64,000 nucleotides of DNA from CALLPQ01 sp038531745 (GTDB taxonomy: Bacteria; Pseudomonadota; Alphaproteobacteria; Caulobacterales; Parvularculaceae), in assembly GCA_038531745.1 (NCBI GenBank), contig JBCBBJ010000004.1:1-64000 (forward strand). The letters run 5' to 3'. Within the stretch, counting starts at the first letter, position 1. Every line of letters begins with the position of its first letter. Positions 18,416-27,184 of the stretch are shown in pieces. The notes below the pieces were generated by a model. It was given only the letters and a program-made list of their open reading frames with translations, was not told where the DNA came from and did not search any database. The position numbers and the translations under genes were made by a program.

Positions 18416-21400
18416 TTATCCCGCCGGTACGGGCGCCCCCTCGGTGAGGGGTGTATTTCCAGCCGCAGCGCCTTTGCCAAAGTTGAGCTGCAACATGGCG
18501 GGCAGTAAAATCAGGGTAAAGAGTGTTGATACCGCCATACCCCCAACAATAACCGCCGCTAAACCGCGATAGATAAGGCTGCCCGCGCCCGGCGCCAGCA
18601 ATAAGGGCAGCATGCCCATGAGCGATGTTGAGGTTGACATAAAGATCGGTCGCACCCGCAAGCGGAGCGCCTCATGCACTGCATCGCGGCGCGACAGGCC
18701 CGCCGCCTCGGAGGCGCGGGTTTGTGACACCAACAAAATGGCGTTATTGACCACCAGACCTAAAAGGATAATAAACCCGATCATGCCAAGAAGATCGAGC
18801 GGCGTGGGGGAGAACAGATCCAGTATACGGAGCAATAGGATACCGCCAACCGCCGCCATGGGCAGCGTAATAATTACCAAGGCCGCGTCTTTGACCGATT
18901 TGAAAAGCGCCGCCATGATCAAAAACAGCAACATAACCGCGAGAATAAAGTTACCCCCAAGATTAACGATGGCGCGGGCGAGCGCATCGGCATCACCGCC
19001 ATATTTAATCGATCCGTCACTTGGCATTAATTCATAAATCTGCGGGTTTGCCTCGCGGCGCAGGGTTTCCACAGCGGTGCCAAGGGCAATGCCGTCGGGC
19101 GGGCGAATGCCCAGCGAAATTGTCCGCCGACTATCAAGACGGCGGATGGAGACGGGCCCGACGCTCCGCTCAAGACGGGTTAGCTCGCCCAGGGTGACGA
19201 TACCGCCCGCCGGGGTGGCAACGGGCGCGGTCATCAGATATTCCGGCTCACTCCAGGCGCTGGTGCGCAGGAACATATCGAGGCGCTCCCCGCCGGTAAA
19301 AAACTCCCCAAGGAAAAGACCATCGCCAAGGGCACGAACATTTTGCGCCACGTTCGCCCGTGTCATCCCCACCTCGGCAATCCGGCGATCATCCGGGATA
19401 AGACGAAGTTCCGGTGAAACAACTTGGGGGTCAGGATTGGGGCGCACCGACGTACCTGGCAGAACCGTTTTGATAATCTCAATGGCCTCATTGGCGGCAG
19501 CGGCCAGGGCGTCGCCATCACTGGCTTGTAACTCCAGGGAAATAGACGCGTCGCCGCCAAAGCCGTTGAAAAGACTGCCCTGATTGACAAAAACCCGGGT
19601 GTCAGGAAAACCATTAACAACATCTTTGCGCAGGATAGAAATCATCTCATTGACCCTCGTCTGATCATTGATCCGTACACCAAGAGATGACCAATTGGGG
19701 TTTGCAAAGAAATAGTAATTGCGCAAGGACGGCTCTTTTTCGCCGGTGAGATAGGGGTCGAGGCGACTGATCACGGGCTCAAAGATATCAGTTTTCAGGG
19801 TTTGAATACTGGCGCCCGACGGGAAAGAGAACCGTACATCGATTTTGTCCTGCTTAACCGGCGGCAGATAATTCATCTGTGGCCAGAAGATAAAGACGAG
19901 TGCGATGGGCGCAACAATCAACCCGGTTACGGCAAAAAGCCGGTGGACTGGTTTTGCGGTCAGCGCCATCAGGAAATCGGCCAGCCTATCCCATAACGTG
20001 CCGGTTTTTTCAGATGATTTGGCCCCGCCGCGAATAAACATGGCCGCCCCCACGGGCAAAACCGTGATTGCCACCAGAAAGCTGAAGGAAACAGCGATTG
20101 CGATGGTCAGGGCAAGATCGGCAAAGAGTTGACCCTCCACATCTTCAAAAAACATAATTGGTATAAAGATCGCTACCGTTGTAATGGTTGAGGCGAATAG
20201 CGCACCCCCTACCTGGGAAATGGCCGTGGCGGCAGCATCCTTTGCGGGCGTGCCGTTTTCACGTAGTCTCACGAAATTCTCGAGCGCGACGATGGCCGCG
20301 TCCAAAACCATGCCGGTGGCAAAGGCAAGCCCCGCAAGCGAGATAATATTCAGGGTACGCCCGAAAAGATCGAGCATGGTAATGGTGGCCATCAGACAGA
20401 TGGGGATGGCGGCCGCGATCAGGAGTGTCGCGCGCAATCGCCTGATGAAAAGCCACAACGCCCCGATCGCGAGACTGACCCCAATGATCAGATTACTGCT
20501 GAGGAGGGCAATGGCGCGGTTGATAAAGATCGATGGGTCAAAACTCTTTTCAAGGAAGATACCGCGTGGTGCCAATTCTGAATTCAACCGATCAACCATC
20601 CGGGTGAGGTCGTTGATCGCGGCGAGCGTGTTCGTACCCGGTTCACGTTCCACGCGGATTGACAGTGCAAGGTTTCCGTTTTGCACAACGATCCCGTCCG
20701 CATCATCGGGCCCCACGGCAACGCTTGCCACATCGCCAAGGGTTACCGGCGCGCCATTACGGTACGCAAGAACAGTGCTTTCCAAATTATCGGCGGCGAA
20801 TTTGCCTTCATAACGCAGGGTGTAATCGCGCCGACCCACCTCAATCTTACCGCCGGAAACGTCGTTGGACCTGTTCACCCGCTGGGCAATGTCGCTGACA
20901 TTGATGCCAAGTTGCGCGGCAATCAGGGGGTCGAATTCAATTTTGACGATCTGCTGACCGTCATTGCGGCGAACATCAACACCTGCGACGCCTTCAATGG
21001 TTTCAAATTCCGGAGCAAGCCGTTTTTCGATAAAGTCCCCGAGCGGAATATCCAGCGGTGGGGCATCCGGCAACATTTGCGCAAATAAAAAGATCAGGGT
21101 TTCGGTATCACCGCCAAACCCGCGCCCTTTGCTGATGCGCGGCGGGTCCGCGTCTACGGGCAGGCCGTTCACGCGCTGCATACGGCTTGATATTTCAGTG
21201 AAGGTCTCGTCCATGTCCGTGCCAAGGGCGAATTCCATGGTCACCCGGCCGCGGCCCGTGCCCGAATTCGACACCATGGACCGCATACCGGGTATGCCGC
21301 GCAATTCACGCTCAATGGGTTCGATCAGCTCGCTTTCAACTTCCCGCGGGCTGCCTCCCCGCCAATTGGCTGAAACCGTCATGACCGGGCGTTCGATATT

Positions 21401-21520
21401 CGGCAGCATTTGCACCGGAAGACGATTGATCGCCATCAGCCCCATAAGCAGAACCATGGCGATCATGACCGCAACAGCGGCGGGATTATTGAGGCACTGG
21501 CGAGTGAGGGACACAGGCAC
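18416..21520 (-). CDS. RND efflux pump, inner-membrane permease
   Basis: This 1034-residue protein has the AcrB-type layout: TM1 near residue 12, a large periplasmic loop, six helices, a second periplasmic loop and a final helical block. Compared with AcrB, D407 is kept (VLDAAIV) but the D408 position is Ala, and the TM10 lysine (K940) position is Asn (residue 925, GLVVNNAILLV). The proton relay therefore differs from the classic one. From memory, NNAI occurs in other RND groups, so this is probably an established divergent branch. Substrates are unknown. No outer-membrane factor or regulator gene is adjacent. Confidence 0.88.
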   Translation of the reverse strand: MPVSLTRQCLNNPAAVAVMIAMVLLMGLMAINRLPVQMLPNIERPVMTVSANWRGGSPREVESELIEPIERELRGIPGMRSMVSNSGTGRGRVTMEFALGTDMDETFTEISSRMQRVNGLPVDADPPRISKGRGFGGDTETLIFLFAQMLPDAPPLDIPLGDFIEKRLAPEFETIEGVAGVDVRRNDGQQIVKIEFDPLIAAQLGINVSDIAQRVNRSNDVSGGKIEVGRRDYTLRYEGKFAADNLESTVLAYRNGAPVTLGDVASVAVGPDDADGIVVQNGNLALSIRVEREPGTNTLAAINDLTRMVDRLNSELAPRGIFLEKSFDPSIFINRAIALLSSNLIIGVSLAIGALWLFIRRLRATLLIAAAIPICLMATITMLDLFGRTLNIISLAGLAFATGMVLDAAIVALENFVRLRENGTPAKDAAATAISQVGGALFASTITTVAIFIPIMFFEDVEGQLFADLALTIAIAVSFSFLVAITVLPVGAAMFIRGGAKSSEKTGTLWDRLADFLMALTAKPVHRLFAVTGLIVAPIALVFIFWPQMNYLPPVKQDKIDVRFSFPSGASIQTLKTDIFEPVISRLDPYLTGEKEPSLRNYYFFANPNWSSLGVRINDQTRVNEMISILRKDVVNGFPDTRVFVNQGSLFNGFGGDASISLELQASDGDALAAAANEAIEIIKTVLPGTSVRPNPDPQVVSPELRLIPDDRRIAEVGMTRANVAQNVRALGDGLFLGEFFTGGERLDMFLRTSAWSEPEYLMTAPVATPAGGIVTLGELTRLERSVGPVSIRRLDSRRTISLGIRPPDGIALGTAVETLRREANPQIYELMPSDGSIKYGGDADALARAIVNLGGNFILAVMLLFLIMAALFKSVKDAALVIITLPMAAVGGILLLRILDLFSPTPLDLLGMIGFIILLGLVVNNAILLVSQTRASEAAGLSRRDAVHEALRLRVRPIFMSTSTSLMGMLPLLLAPGAGSLIYRGLAAVIVGGMAVSTLFTLILLPAMLQLNFGKGAAAGNTPLTEGAPVPAG

Positions 21521-21728
21521 ACCAATTTGTTGTAAGCGATGGCAAAATGCGATCGCATGAGTGGCAACCTAATCCGCAGGTCACCAGCCTTGGGCGCGTG
21601 CCCGGGCTGTGCGGAACGCAATTTGCCGTAAAAAACCAAGAGGACACGCGCTTTTTGAAGCGCTGACCCCTACATCTATACGCCTCGGCACCGAAATTTG
21701 GTTGGTCTGCCGGCGTTTTCGTCAAATT

Positions 21729-21748
21729 AACCGGCCTTTTGGCCAATT
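21729..21748 (-). terminator. Possible weak terminator after the HAD-like gene
   Basis: On the minus strand AATTGGCC, loop AAAA and GGCCGGTT form an 8-bp stem with two G-T pairs. It is followed by TAATTT rather than a clean T-run. It lies 15 bp past the stop of the HAD-like gene, in the 242-bp gap before the RND gene. The stem is better on the minus strand than on the plus strand. Confidence 0.3.
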
Positions 21749-21762
21749 TTTCTGCTGTGCCG

Positions 21763-22500
21763 CTATGAGGCGCTGGCGAGTTTGAGGGCTGGTTGGCGCC
21801 TACCCTCAAAGATCGTTTCCGCCAGTTCCGGGTTGAGCCCGTTGGCGGCGCCAGCAAGGCTATCCAGGACCAACGCTGCGTCAAAGAAATTCTGGTCCCT
21901 GGTGAGTGCCCCTGGCGTGGCGATTACCGGTAGGCCCGCTTGGCGGGCAGAGAGAATACTTGCCGATGTGTCCTCAAGGGCAATTGTGTCGGCTGCGGCG
22001 ATCCCGGTGCGGCGCAGGGCGTGGAAATAGGCCGCGGGGTCTGGCTTGCCCGCCGCCACATCGGCGCGCGAGACGATAAGGTCAAACCGCGACAGGGCGA
22101 GGCTCGCCCCCGCCGCATCGGCGATGGCATCGATATTTTCCTGATAGGTTGTTGTTACCAGCCCCAACGCAATACCGTTTTCCAGGCATTGCGCGATGAG
22201 CGTCGCGACGCCCGGGCGCAAATCAACGCCGGTCTCGCGCAGATGTGCGCAGGCAATCTGAGTCTTGCGGGCGTGAATGCTAGCGATTTTGTCGGCGGTG
22301 AGCCCGGCGCCCGTGGCATCGCTCAACAGCTGTAACCGATCCTGGCCGCCCGTATGATTGAGTAGGGCGCTATAGGTCTCTCGGTTCCAGCGCCAGGTAA
22401 GCCCGGCCTCATCCAAAGCTTGATTATAGGCCTGCCGCTGAATGTCCGAAGTTTCCGCCAGCACGCCGATAGATCCCAATAGAACAAGCTTTTTGGCCAT
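21763..22500 (-). CDS. HAD-like protein lacking the motif I aspartates
   Basis: The 245-residue protein aligns by eye to CbbY/beta-phosphoglucomutase-type HAD phosphatases through its cap and core: motif II LVTTTYQEN, motif III lysine AAGKPDPAAYF, motif IV ALEDTSASILSARQAG. Motif I, normally FDxDGTL, reads LLGSIGVLAET. The nucleophile and the acid/base aspartates are therefore Gly9 and Ile11. Such a protein should not form the phospho-aspartate intermediate. I recall related GSIG versions in other alphaproteobacteria, so this may be a conserved non-phosphatase branch. The start ATG at 22500 is clear. Confidence 0.75.
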   Translation of the reverse strand: MAKKLVLLGSIGVLAETSDIQRQAYNQALDEAGLTWRWNRETYSALLNHTGGQDRLQLLSDATGAGLTADKIASIHARKTQIACAHLRETGVDLRPGVATLIAQCLENGIALGLVTTTYQENIDAIADAAGASLALSRFDLIVSRADVAAGKPDPAAYFHALRRTGIAAADTIALEDTSASILSARQAGLPVIATPGALTRDQNFFDAALVLDSLAGAANGLNPELAETIFEGRRQPALKLASAS

Positions 22501-22644
22501 TATCCGATCCTTTACATTTGCGTCGTGAGGCGCGACATCTTGAACAACACGTTAATCCTACGTTTGATGCAGCGAATGGGTCTTATTTCGATCAATTTTT
22601 TCGTGGCTGGCCCGCCCATGTGGCGCAAACAGGGAGATACAGGG

Positions 22645-23037
22645 ATGGAAAAAGTGTTGGGCTTCGGCGGATTTTTCTTTCGCGCCCATGATCCGGCGGG
22701 CTTACGCCGGTGGTATGCCCAGCATTTGGGTGTCGATGAAACACCAACCGACTATGACACGCCTGGTTGGCGCCAAAATGGTGGCACAACCGTCTTCGAG
22801 CCCTTCGCCGCGGACACCGACTATTTTGATCGCCCGCAACAACAATGGATGATCAATTTTCGCGTGCGCGACCTGAGCGCCATGGTGGCGCAATTGCGCA
22901 ACGCGAATATTGACGTCACGGTTGATCCCGAACCCTATCCCAACGGGACCTTTGCGCGCCTCAATGACCCGGAGGGCAATCCGATCCAACTTTGGCAGCC
23001 GTCGGGCCCATCGCTCGGCGATGAAGAAACGCCATAA
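22645..23037 (+). CDS. VOC-family (glyoxalase/bleomycin-resistance-like) protein
   Basis: The 130-residue protein has the paired beta-alpha-beta-beta-beta units of the vicinal oxygen chelate fold: FFFRAHDPAGLRRWYAQHLG at the start, and ending FARLNDPEGNPIQLWQP with the metal-ligand glutamine region. It may act on a small electrophile or bind an antibiotic; the substrate is unknown. The ATG at 22645 follows AGGGAGATACAGGG. The frame extends upstream to 22525, but that part is not conserved-looking. Confidence 0.8.
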   Translation: MEKVLGFGGFFFRAHDPAGLRRWYAQHLGVDETPTDYDTPGWRQNGGTTVFEPFAADTDYFDRPQQQWMINFRVRDLSAMVAQLRNANIDVTVDPEPYPNGTFARLNDPEGNPIQLWQPSGPSLGDEETP

Positions 23038-23102
23038 CAGATAGGCCGTGTTGACGATGCATCAGCGCTCTGATCTGTGCACCAACAAAAAGGATAATTA
23101 CC

Positions 23103-24053
23103 ATGCAGATGAACCCGATCTATTCACTGGCCATGGTAATTGCTCTGACGGCCCTAACCGCGTGTGGCGGCGGCGCAAACGACGCGAGTGATGAAGAAAC
23201 GCTTCCCGCTGAAACGACTAGTCAGGCGGCGGATACCCCGCGCGATCTTTCCGCCGCATTGCCCGCAACACCCCGCGATGCGCCGGCCCCCCGTACGCTC
23301 CCGGAGATTATGTCTCTCTATACATTCGATTGCGGTACCATTGCCATTTCCGACCTTGACGGTTTTTCCACCGCGGGTGACTACAAAGACAAGAGCGATG
23401 AATTTTCCAACACCTGTTATTTGATCCGCCATCCAGATGGTGATCTCCTGTGGGATGTGGGCTTACCCGCCGCGATCAAGGGTCCCGACCCCACCGTCAA
23501 TGACGTCTTTACCCTGACGGTTGATGAAACCGTGGAAGAGCAGCTTGCCCTGATCGGTTTAAGCCCGGCGGATATCGATTACGTGTCTGTCTCCCACAGT
23601 CATTTCGACCATACCGGCCAACCGGAGGCGGCGGGCAATGCTACGTGGCTTGTACACGCCCGCGAATATCAGGCCATGTTCGCCGACCCGCAAACAGCGC
23701 AAAGCTATGCAGGCTTTGCCGGTTTTAACCGCCAGGAATTTACCGGCGACTATGATGTTTTTGGCGATGGTAGCGTGATGATCCTCGAAATGCCCGGTCA
23801 CACCCCGGGGCATACGGCATTGCAGATTATGTTGCCTGATAATGGCCCGGTTTTGCTCACTGGCGATCTTTATCATCGCAAGGAAAGCCGGGCCCTGAAA
23901 CGCGTGCCCCGGTTTAATACCGATGAAGCGAAAACCCGCCAGTCCATGGTCCGATTTGAACAACTGGCCGAAACGCTCGACGCGTTTGTTATTATCCAGC
24001 ATGAACCCGACGATGTGGACCAGCTGCCCACCGTACCGGACGCGCTGAATTAA
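23103..24053 (+). CDS. MBL-fold lipoprotein, N-acyl-homoserine-lactonase type
   Basis: The 316-residue product has a lipoprotein signal (IALTALTAC, Cys near residue 21) and an acidic, Ala/Pro-rich linker to about 60. A metallo-beta-lactamase domain follows: the HxHxDH motif is SHSHFDHTG, a later histidine lies in MPGHTPGHTALQ, the ligand aspartate in LLTGDLYH, and a final histidine in IIQHEPDD. The pattern CYLIRHPDGDLLWDVG is typical of AttM/AiiA-like lactonases. An outer-membrane or periplasmic lactonase or general hydrolase is likely; quorum-quenching activity is only inferred. Confidence 0.8.
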   Translation: MQMNPIYSLAMVIALTALTACGGGANDASDEETLPAETTSQAADTPRDLSAALPATPRDAPAPRTLPEIMSLYTFDCGTIAISDLDGFSTAGDYKDKSDEFSNTCYLIRHPDGDLLWDVGLPAAIKGPDPTVNDVFTLTVDETVEEQLALIGLSPADIDYVSVSHSHFDHTGQPEAAGNATWLVHAREYQAMFADPQTAQSYAGFAGFNRQEFTGDYDVFGDGSVMILEMPGHTPGHTALQIMLPDNGPVLLTGDLYHRKESRALKRVPRFNTDEAKTRQSMVRFEQLAETLDAFVIIQHEPDDVDQLPTVPDALN

Positions 24054-24106
24054 AATCAAACACGCCGCCATTGAGCCAAAGAAAAGCACAAATTAGGCGT
24101 GTTATG

Positions 24107-24646
24107 CTATCCGTTAAAAACGGTCCAAGTGCGCTTCAGGATTTCTAATTGTGCAGCGGCAAGTTTCTCGTTCTGCACTGATACTTTTTTTTCTAGTCGA
24201 TCGATTTGGCGGGTCAGGAATCTTTCCACATTGTCTTTCCTCCGCCGCTCAAGGTCAGAGTGCTCACACTCGCGCTCGTACAGACGGACTAAAGCCGATA
24301 CCTTCCGTTCATAATCTCGGTTTGAATAATGTTGATAGGCTACATAGTGCTCTCCACGATGCCTCAATAATTCAGTCCCCCATTCAGCGCTAAAAAAACC
24401 AACACCGTCCTGATATCTTTCAATGTAGACCGCTTCGCAAAATACCGCTTTCGGATCCATTAGCGCTTCATACGAATGAAGGGTAACAACGAATTTTCTG
24501 AAGTCATTTAGGTCTAGGATGACATCACTTTCGAATTCGAGCACGATCTTTTCGTTATCGATTTCGTGATGAACCAGAACGTTCCATCCATTCAAGACAG
24601 TTTCTACCGGCCCGCTTTTTGAGGTCATAGCCTTATTCGATTTCAC
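24107..24646 (-). CDS. Orphan protein with C-terminal coiled coil
   Basis: This 179-residue protein matches no family I recognise. The first two thirds are a mixed alpha/beta domain (VLVHHEIDNEKIVLEFESD, then FFSAEWGTELLRHRGEHYVA). Residues about 115-170 are a charged heptad-rich helix (RRRKDNVERFLTRQIDRLEK) predicted to coil. No signal peptide or membrane segment is visible. The gene is visibly less G+C-rich than its neighbours and stands alone between an MBL gene and folE, which suggests recent acquisition. Confidence 0.6.
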   Translation of the reverse strand: MKSNKAMTSKSGPVETVLNGWNVLVHHEIDNEKIVLEFESDVILDLNDFRKFVVTLHSYEALMDPKAVFCEAVYIERYQDGVGFFSAEWGTELLRHRGEHYVAYQHYSNRDYERKVSALVRLYERECEHSDLERRRKDNVERFLTRQIDRLEKKVSVQNEKLAAAQLEILKRTWTVFNG

Positions 24647-24735
24647 CTAAGTAGCGTCGACCTTGCGGTTAAAGAAAGTCTTACTAATAACCCACACTGA
24701 GAAATGGACGCCTTCATCGGCCACGCCCATCGCCC

Positions 24736-25332
24736 TTACGCCTTAATCAAATCAAAAAAGTTTGCGGCAAGGGCCTTGTCTTCGCGGAAGGCGCCGGTCA
24801 GGCGCCGGGTCACGCAGCTGACCTCATGTTTGTGGATCCCCCGTGTTGTGATGCATTGGTGCTCGGCCTCGACCAAGACGGCAACGCCGCGCGGGGCCAG
24901 CGTCGTCTCAATGGCATCGGCGATCTGATTGGTCAGCGTTTCCTGGCTCTGCAGACGGCGCGCATAAATTTCCACAACCCGGGCCAATTTTGAAATGCCC
25001 ACAACTTTCTGCGCGGGCAGATACGCCACATGGGCGGTCCCGATCATGGGCTGGATATGGTGCTCACAATGGCTTTCAAACCGGATATTCTTCATCAAGA
25101 CGATATCGTCATAGCCGACAACATCATCGAAGGTGCGTGACAAAATCTCCACCGGGTCCTGGGAATAGCCAACCAGAAATTCTGCATACGCATCAACAAA
25201 GCGTTTTGGCGTATCGAGAAGACCGGGCCGCGCCGGGTCTTCGCCATAATAGGCGAGGAGTGTGCGCACGGCCTCTTCGGCGGCCTTACGGTCTGGTTTT
25301 TCGTTGGCAAGGGGGACGATATCTGCTGACAT
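24736..25332 (-). CDS. folE: GTP cyclohydrolase I
   Basis: FolE opens GTP to 7,8-dihydroneopterin triphosphate for folate and pterin synthesis. The 198-residue protein has zinc ligands in SHCEHHIQP and EHQCITTRG, the GIHK motif, and the catalytic-core sequence GTAHVAYLPAQKVVGISKLAR. Its ATG abuts the ribH stop (25332/25333), so it appears to be the last gene of the FMN-riboswitch riboflavin operon. In many alphaproteobacteria nusB sits in that position. FolE should not be confused with RibA (GTP cyclohydrolase II), which is absent from the window. Confidence 0.95.
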   Translation of the reverse strand: MSADIVPLANEKPDRKAAEEAVRTLLAYYGEDPARPGLLDTPKRFVDAYAEFLVGYSQDPVEILSRTFDDVVGYDDIVLMKNIRFESHCEHHIQPMIGTAHVAYLPAQKVVGISKLARVVEIYARRLQSQETLTNQIADAIETTLAPRGVAVLVEAEHQCITTRGIHKHEVSCVTRRLTGAFREDKALAANFFDLIKA

Positions 25333-25806
25333 TTATGCCTCCGTCAGGGTGCGAGTAAGATTGGCCATTTCAAGGGCAACGCTGGCCGCTTCGGCGCCTT
25401 TGTTGCCGGCCTTGGTGCCGGCCCGTTCAATGGCCTGTTCGATGGTATCGACAGTCAAAACGCCAAAGGCAACGGGCACGCCGCTGTCATGGCCAACCTT
25501 GGCAAGACCGGTGGCAGCCTCGCCGGCCACATAATCAAAATGCGGTGTGGAGCCGCGAATAACCGCACCAAGAGCAACGATTGCATCGTACCGACCGGCC
25601 TTGGCGAGCATTCGCGCGGTGAACGGCACTTCATAGGCGCCGGGCACGGTGACGATATCAATGGCATCATCGCTAACCCCATGACGGCGCAAGGTGGAAA
25701 CCGCGCCATCGGTCAGTTTATCAACCACAAAATCATTCCAGCGGGTGGTGATCACAGCGATTTTGAAACCGCTGCCGGTTAAGGCGCCTTCAATATGACG
25801 TACCAT
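25333..25806 (-). CDS. ribH: 6,7-dimethyl-8-ribityllumazine synthase
   Basis: RibH condenses the ribityl-aminouracil with 3,4-dihydroxy-2-butanone 4-phosphate. The 157-residue protein shows the substrate-binding pieces ITTRWNDFVVDKL, TVPGAYEVPF, IVALGAVIRGSTPHFDYVAGE (His of the active site) and VPVAFGVLTVDTIEQAIERAG. The length is standard. It lies 53 bp after ribB and directly abuts folE, within the riboswitch-controlled operon. Confidence 0.96.
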   Translation of the reverse strand: MVRHIEGALTGSGFKIAVITTRWNDFVVDKLTDGAVSTLRRHGVSDDAIDIVTVPGAYEVPFTARMLAKAGRYDAIVALGAVIRGSTPHFDYVAGEAATGLAKVGHDSGVPVAFGVLTVDTIEQAIERAGTKAGNKGAEAASVALEMANLTRTLTEA

Positions 25807-25859
25807 GATGGGATCCTATTTTTGAGGTCGCAGCGGCAGGGGCGTTGAACCGATTGGGA

Positions 25860-26522
25860 TTAGACGGCTTTTTTAAGATCAATGGGGGCAGCCTCACTGG
25901 CGCGTCGATAATCGGCAATCGCCTTTACTGAGATGATTTTTAGTCCGTGACGGTCGGCAAATTTTTCGAGGTCGGGCAAGCGCGCCATGGTGCCGTCATC
26001 ATTCATCACCTCACAGATCATGGCCGCCGGGGTCAAGCCGGCAAGCCGTGCCAAATCCATGGAGGCTTCGGTTTGTCCATCGCGCGCAAGAACGCCGTCT
26101 TCACGCGCGCGCAACGGGAAACAATGGCCTGGCATGACAATATCGTTGGAGGAAGCTTTCGGATCGATCAGGGTACGCATGGTATGGGCTCGGTCATGGG
26201 CTGAGATGCCCGTGGTCACACCGTGGCGCGCCTCCACCGAAACGGTGAACGGCGTGCCAAAACCGGATTGGTTTTCTTCCTGCGGTACCATCAAGGGTAG
26301 GTTGAACCGGTCAATCAGGGCCGGAGCCATGGAAAAGCAAATGAGACCGCGACCTTCGCGGGCAAAGAAGTTTACCGCCTCGGGCGTGACAAACTCGCCA
26401 GCGATGGCAAGATCGCCCTCATTTTCACGGGTTTCATCATCAACGATGATGACCGTTTCCCCGGTTTTGAACGCGGCAATCGCTTCGGGGACACTGGCTA
26501 GAACCGAATTTATGATTGTCAT
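25860..26522 (-). CDS. ribB: 3,4-dihydroxy-2-butanone 4-phosphate synthase
   Basis: RibB makes the four-carbon donor for lumazine synthesis from ribulose 5-phosphate. The 220-residue single-domain protein shows the acidic loop VDDETRENEGDLAIAGE, RHGVTTGISAHDRA, and the late DDGTMARLPDLEKFA. There is no fused GTP cyclohydrolase II (RibA) domain, so the first step of the pathway must be encoded elsewhere. Its ATG overlaps the last base of ribE, implying tight translational coupling. Confidence 0.95.
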   Translation of the reverse strand: MTIINSVLASVPEAIAAFKTGETVIIVDDETRENEGDLAIAGEFVTPEAVNFFAREGRGLICFSMAPALIDRFNLPLMVPQEENQSGFGTPFTVSVEARHGVTTGISAHDRAHTMRTLIDPKASSNDIVMPGHCFPLRAREDGVLARDGQTEASMDLARLAGLTPAAMICEVMNDDGTMARLPDLEKFADRHGLKIISVKAIADYRRASEAAPIDLKKAV

Positions 26523-27184
26523 CAGGACGCTTCCTTTTTTGAATATCCGTGAGCGGAGAGAAATTTCGAAGTAAGGGCAGGCTTTGCGGCGTCGGTTTGG
26601 CCCACAACCAGCCGCTCCACATATTTGGCGAGAATATCGACCTCAAGATTGACCGTGTCGCCCACGGGCTTTTTGGCCAGGATGATTTTCTGTTGGGTGT
26701 AAGCGATCAACGTCACGTTGAACCAATCGGGTCCAGTATCAACAACCGTCAGCGAAGTGCCATCGATTGCCACATAGCCTTTTGTAACAACATAACGCAT
26801 CAGGGCTGGGTCCAGCCGGATGGTAACCCACAACGCATCTTGATCCGGACGCAGATCAATAATCTCACCAGTGCCATCCACATGGCCTTGCACATAATGG
26901 CCGCCCATACGCGTCGTTGGCATCACCGAGCGCTCCAGGTTTACGGACGCGCCGCGTTTCAATGCCCCCAGATTGGTCCGCTGTTGGGTTTCGGGTGCCA
27001 GGCCAACGGTAAAACTGTCGCCATCAAACCGGGTGACCGTCAGACAAACGCCATTGACGGCGATGGAATCACCAAGCGTAACGCCCTCCAGAACGGTGCG
27101 TGCACGGATGGTAAGGTCAAAACTGGTGTCTGTCTGATTGACGGCCGCGACGGTGCCAATTTCTTCGATCAGGCCTGTGAACAT
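26522..27184 (-). CDS. ribE: Riboflavin synthase, alpha subunit
   Basis: This enzyme dismutates two lumazine molecules to riboflavin. The 220-residue protein begins MFTGLIEEIGTV and has two homologous lumazine-binding barrels: GDSIAVNGVCLTVT with GGHYVQGHVDGTG in the first half, and GYVAIDGTSLTVV in the second. The length is slightly above the usual 200-215. It overlaps ribD by 16 bp upstream and ribB by one base downstream. Confidence 0.96.
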   Translation of the reverse strand: MFTGLIEEIGTVAAVNQTDTSFDLTIRARTVLEGVTLGDSIAVNGVCLTVTRFDGDSFTVGLAPETQQRTNLGALKRGASVNLERSVMPTTRMGGHYVQGHVDGTGEIIDLRPDQDALWVTIRLDPALMRYVVTKGYVAIDGTSLTVVDTGPDWFNVTLIAYTQQKIILAKKPVGDTVNLEVDILAKYVERLVVGQTDAAKPALTSKFLSAHGYSKKEAS

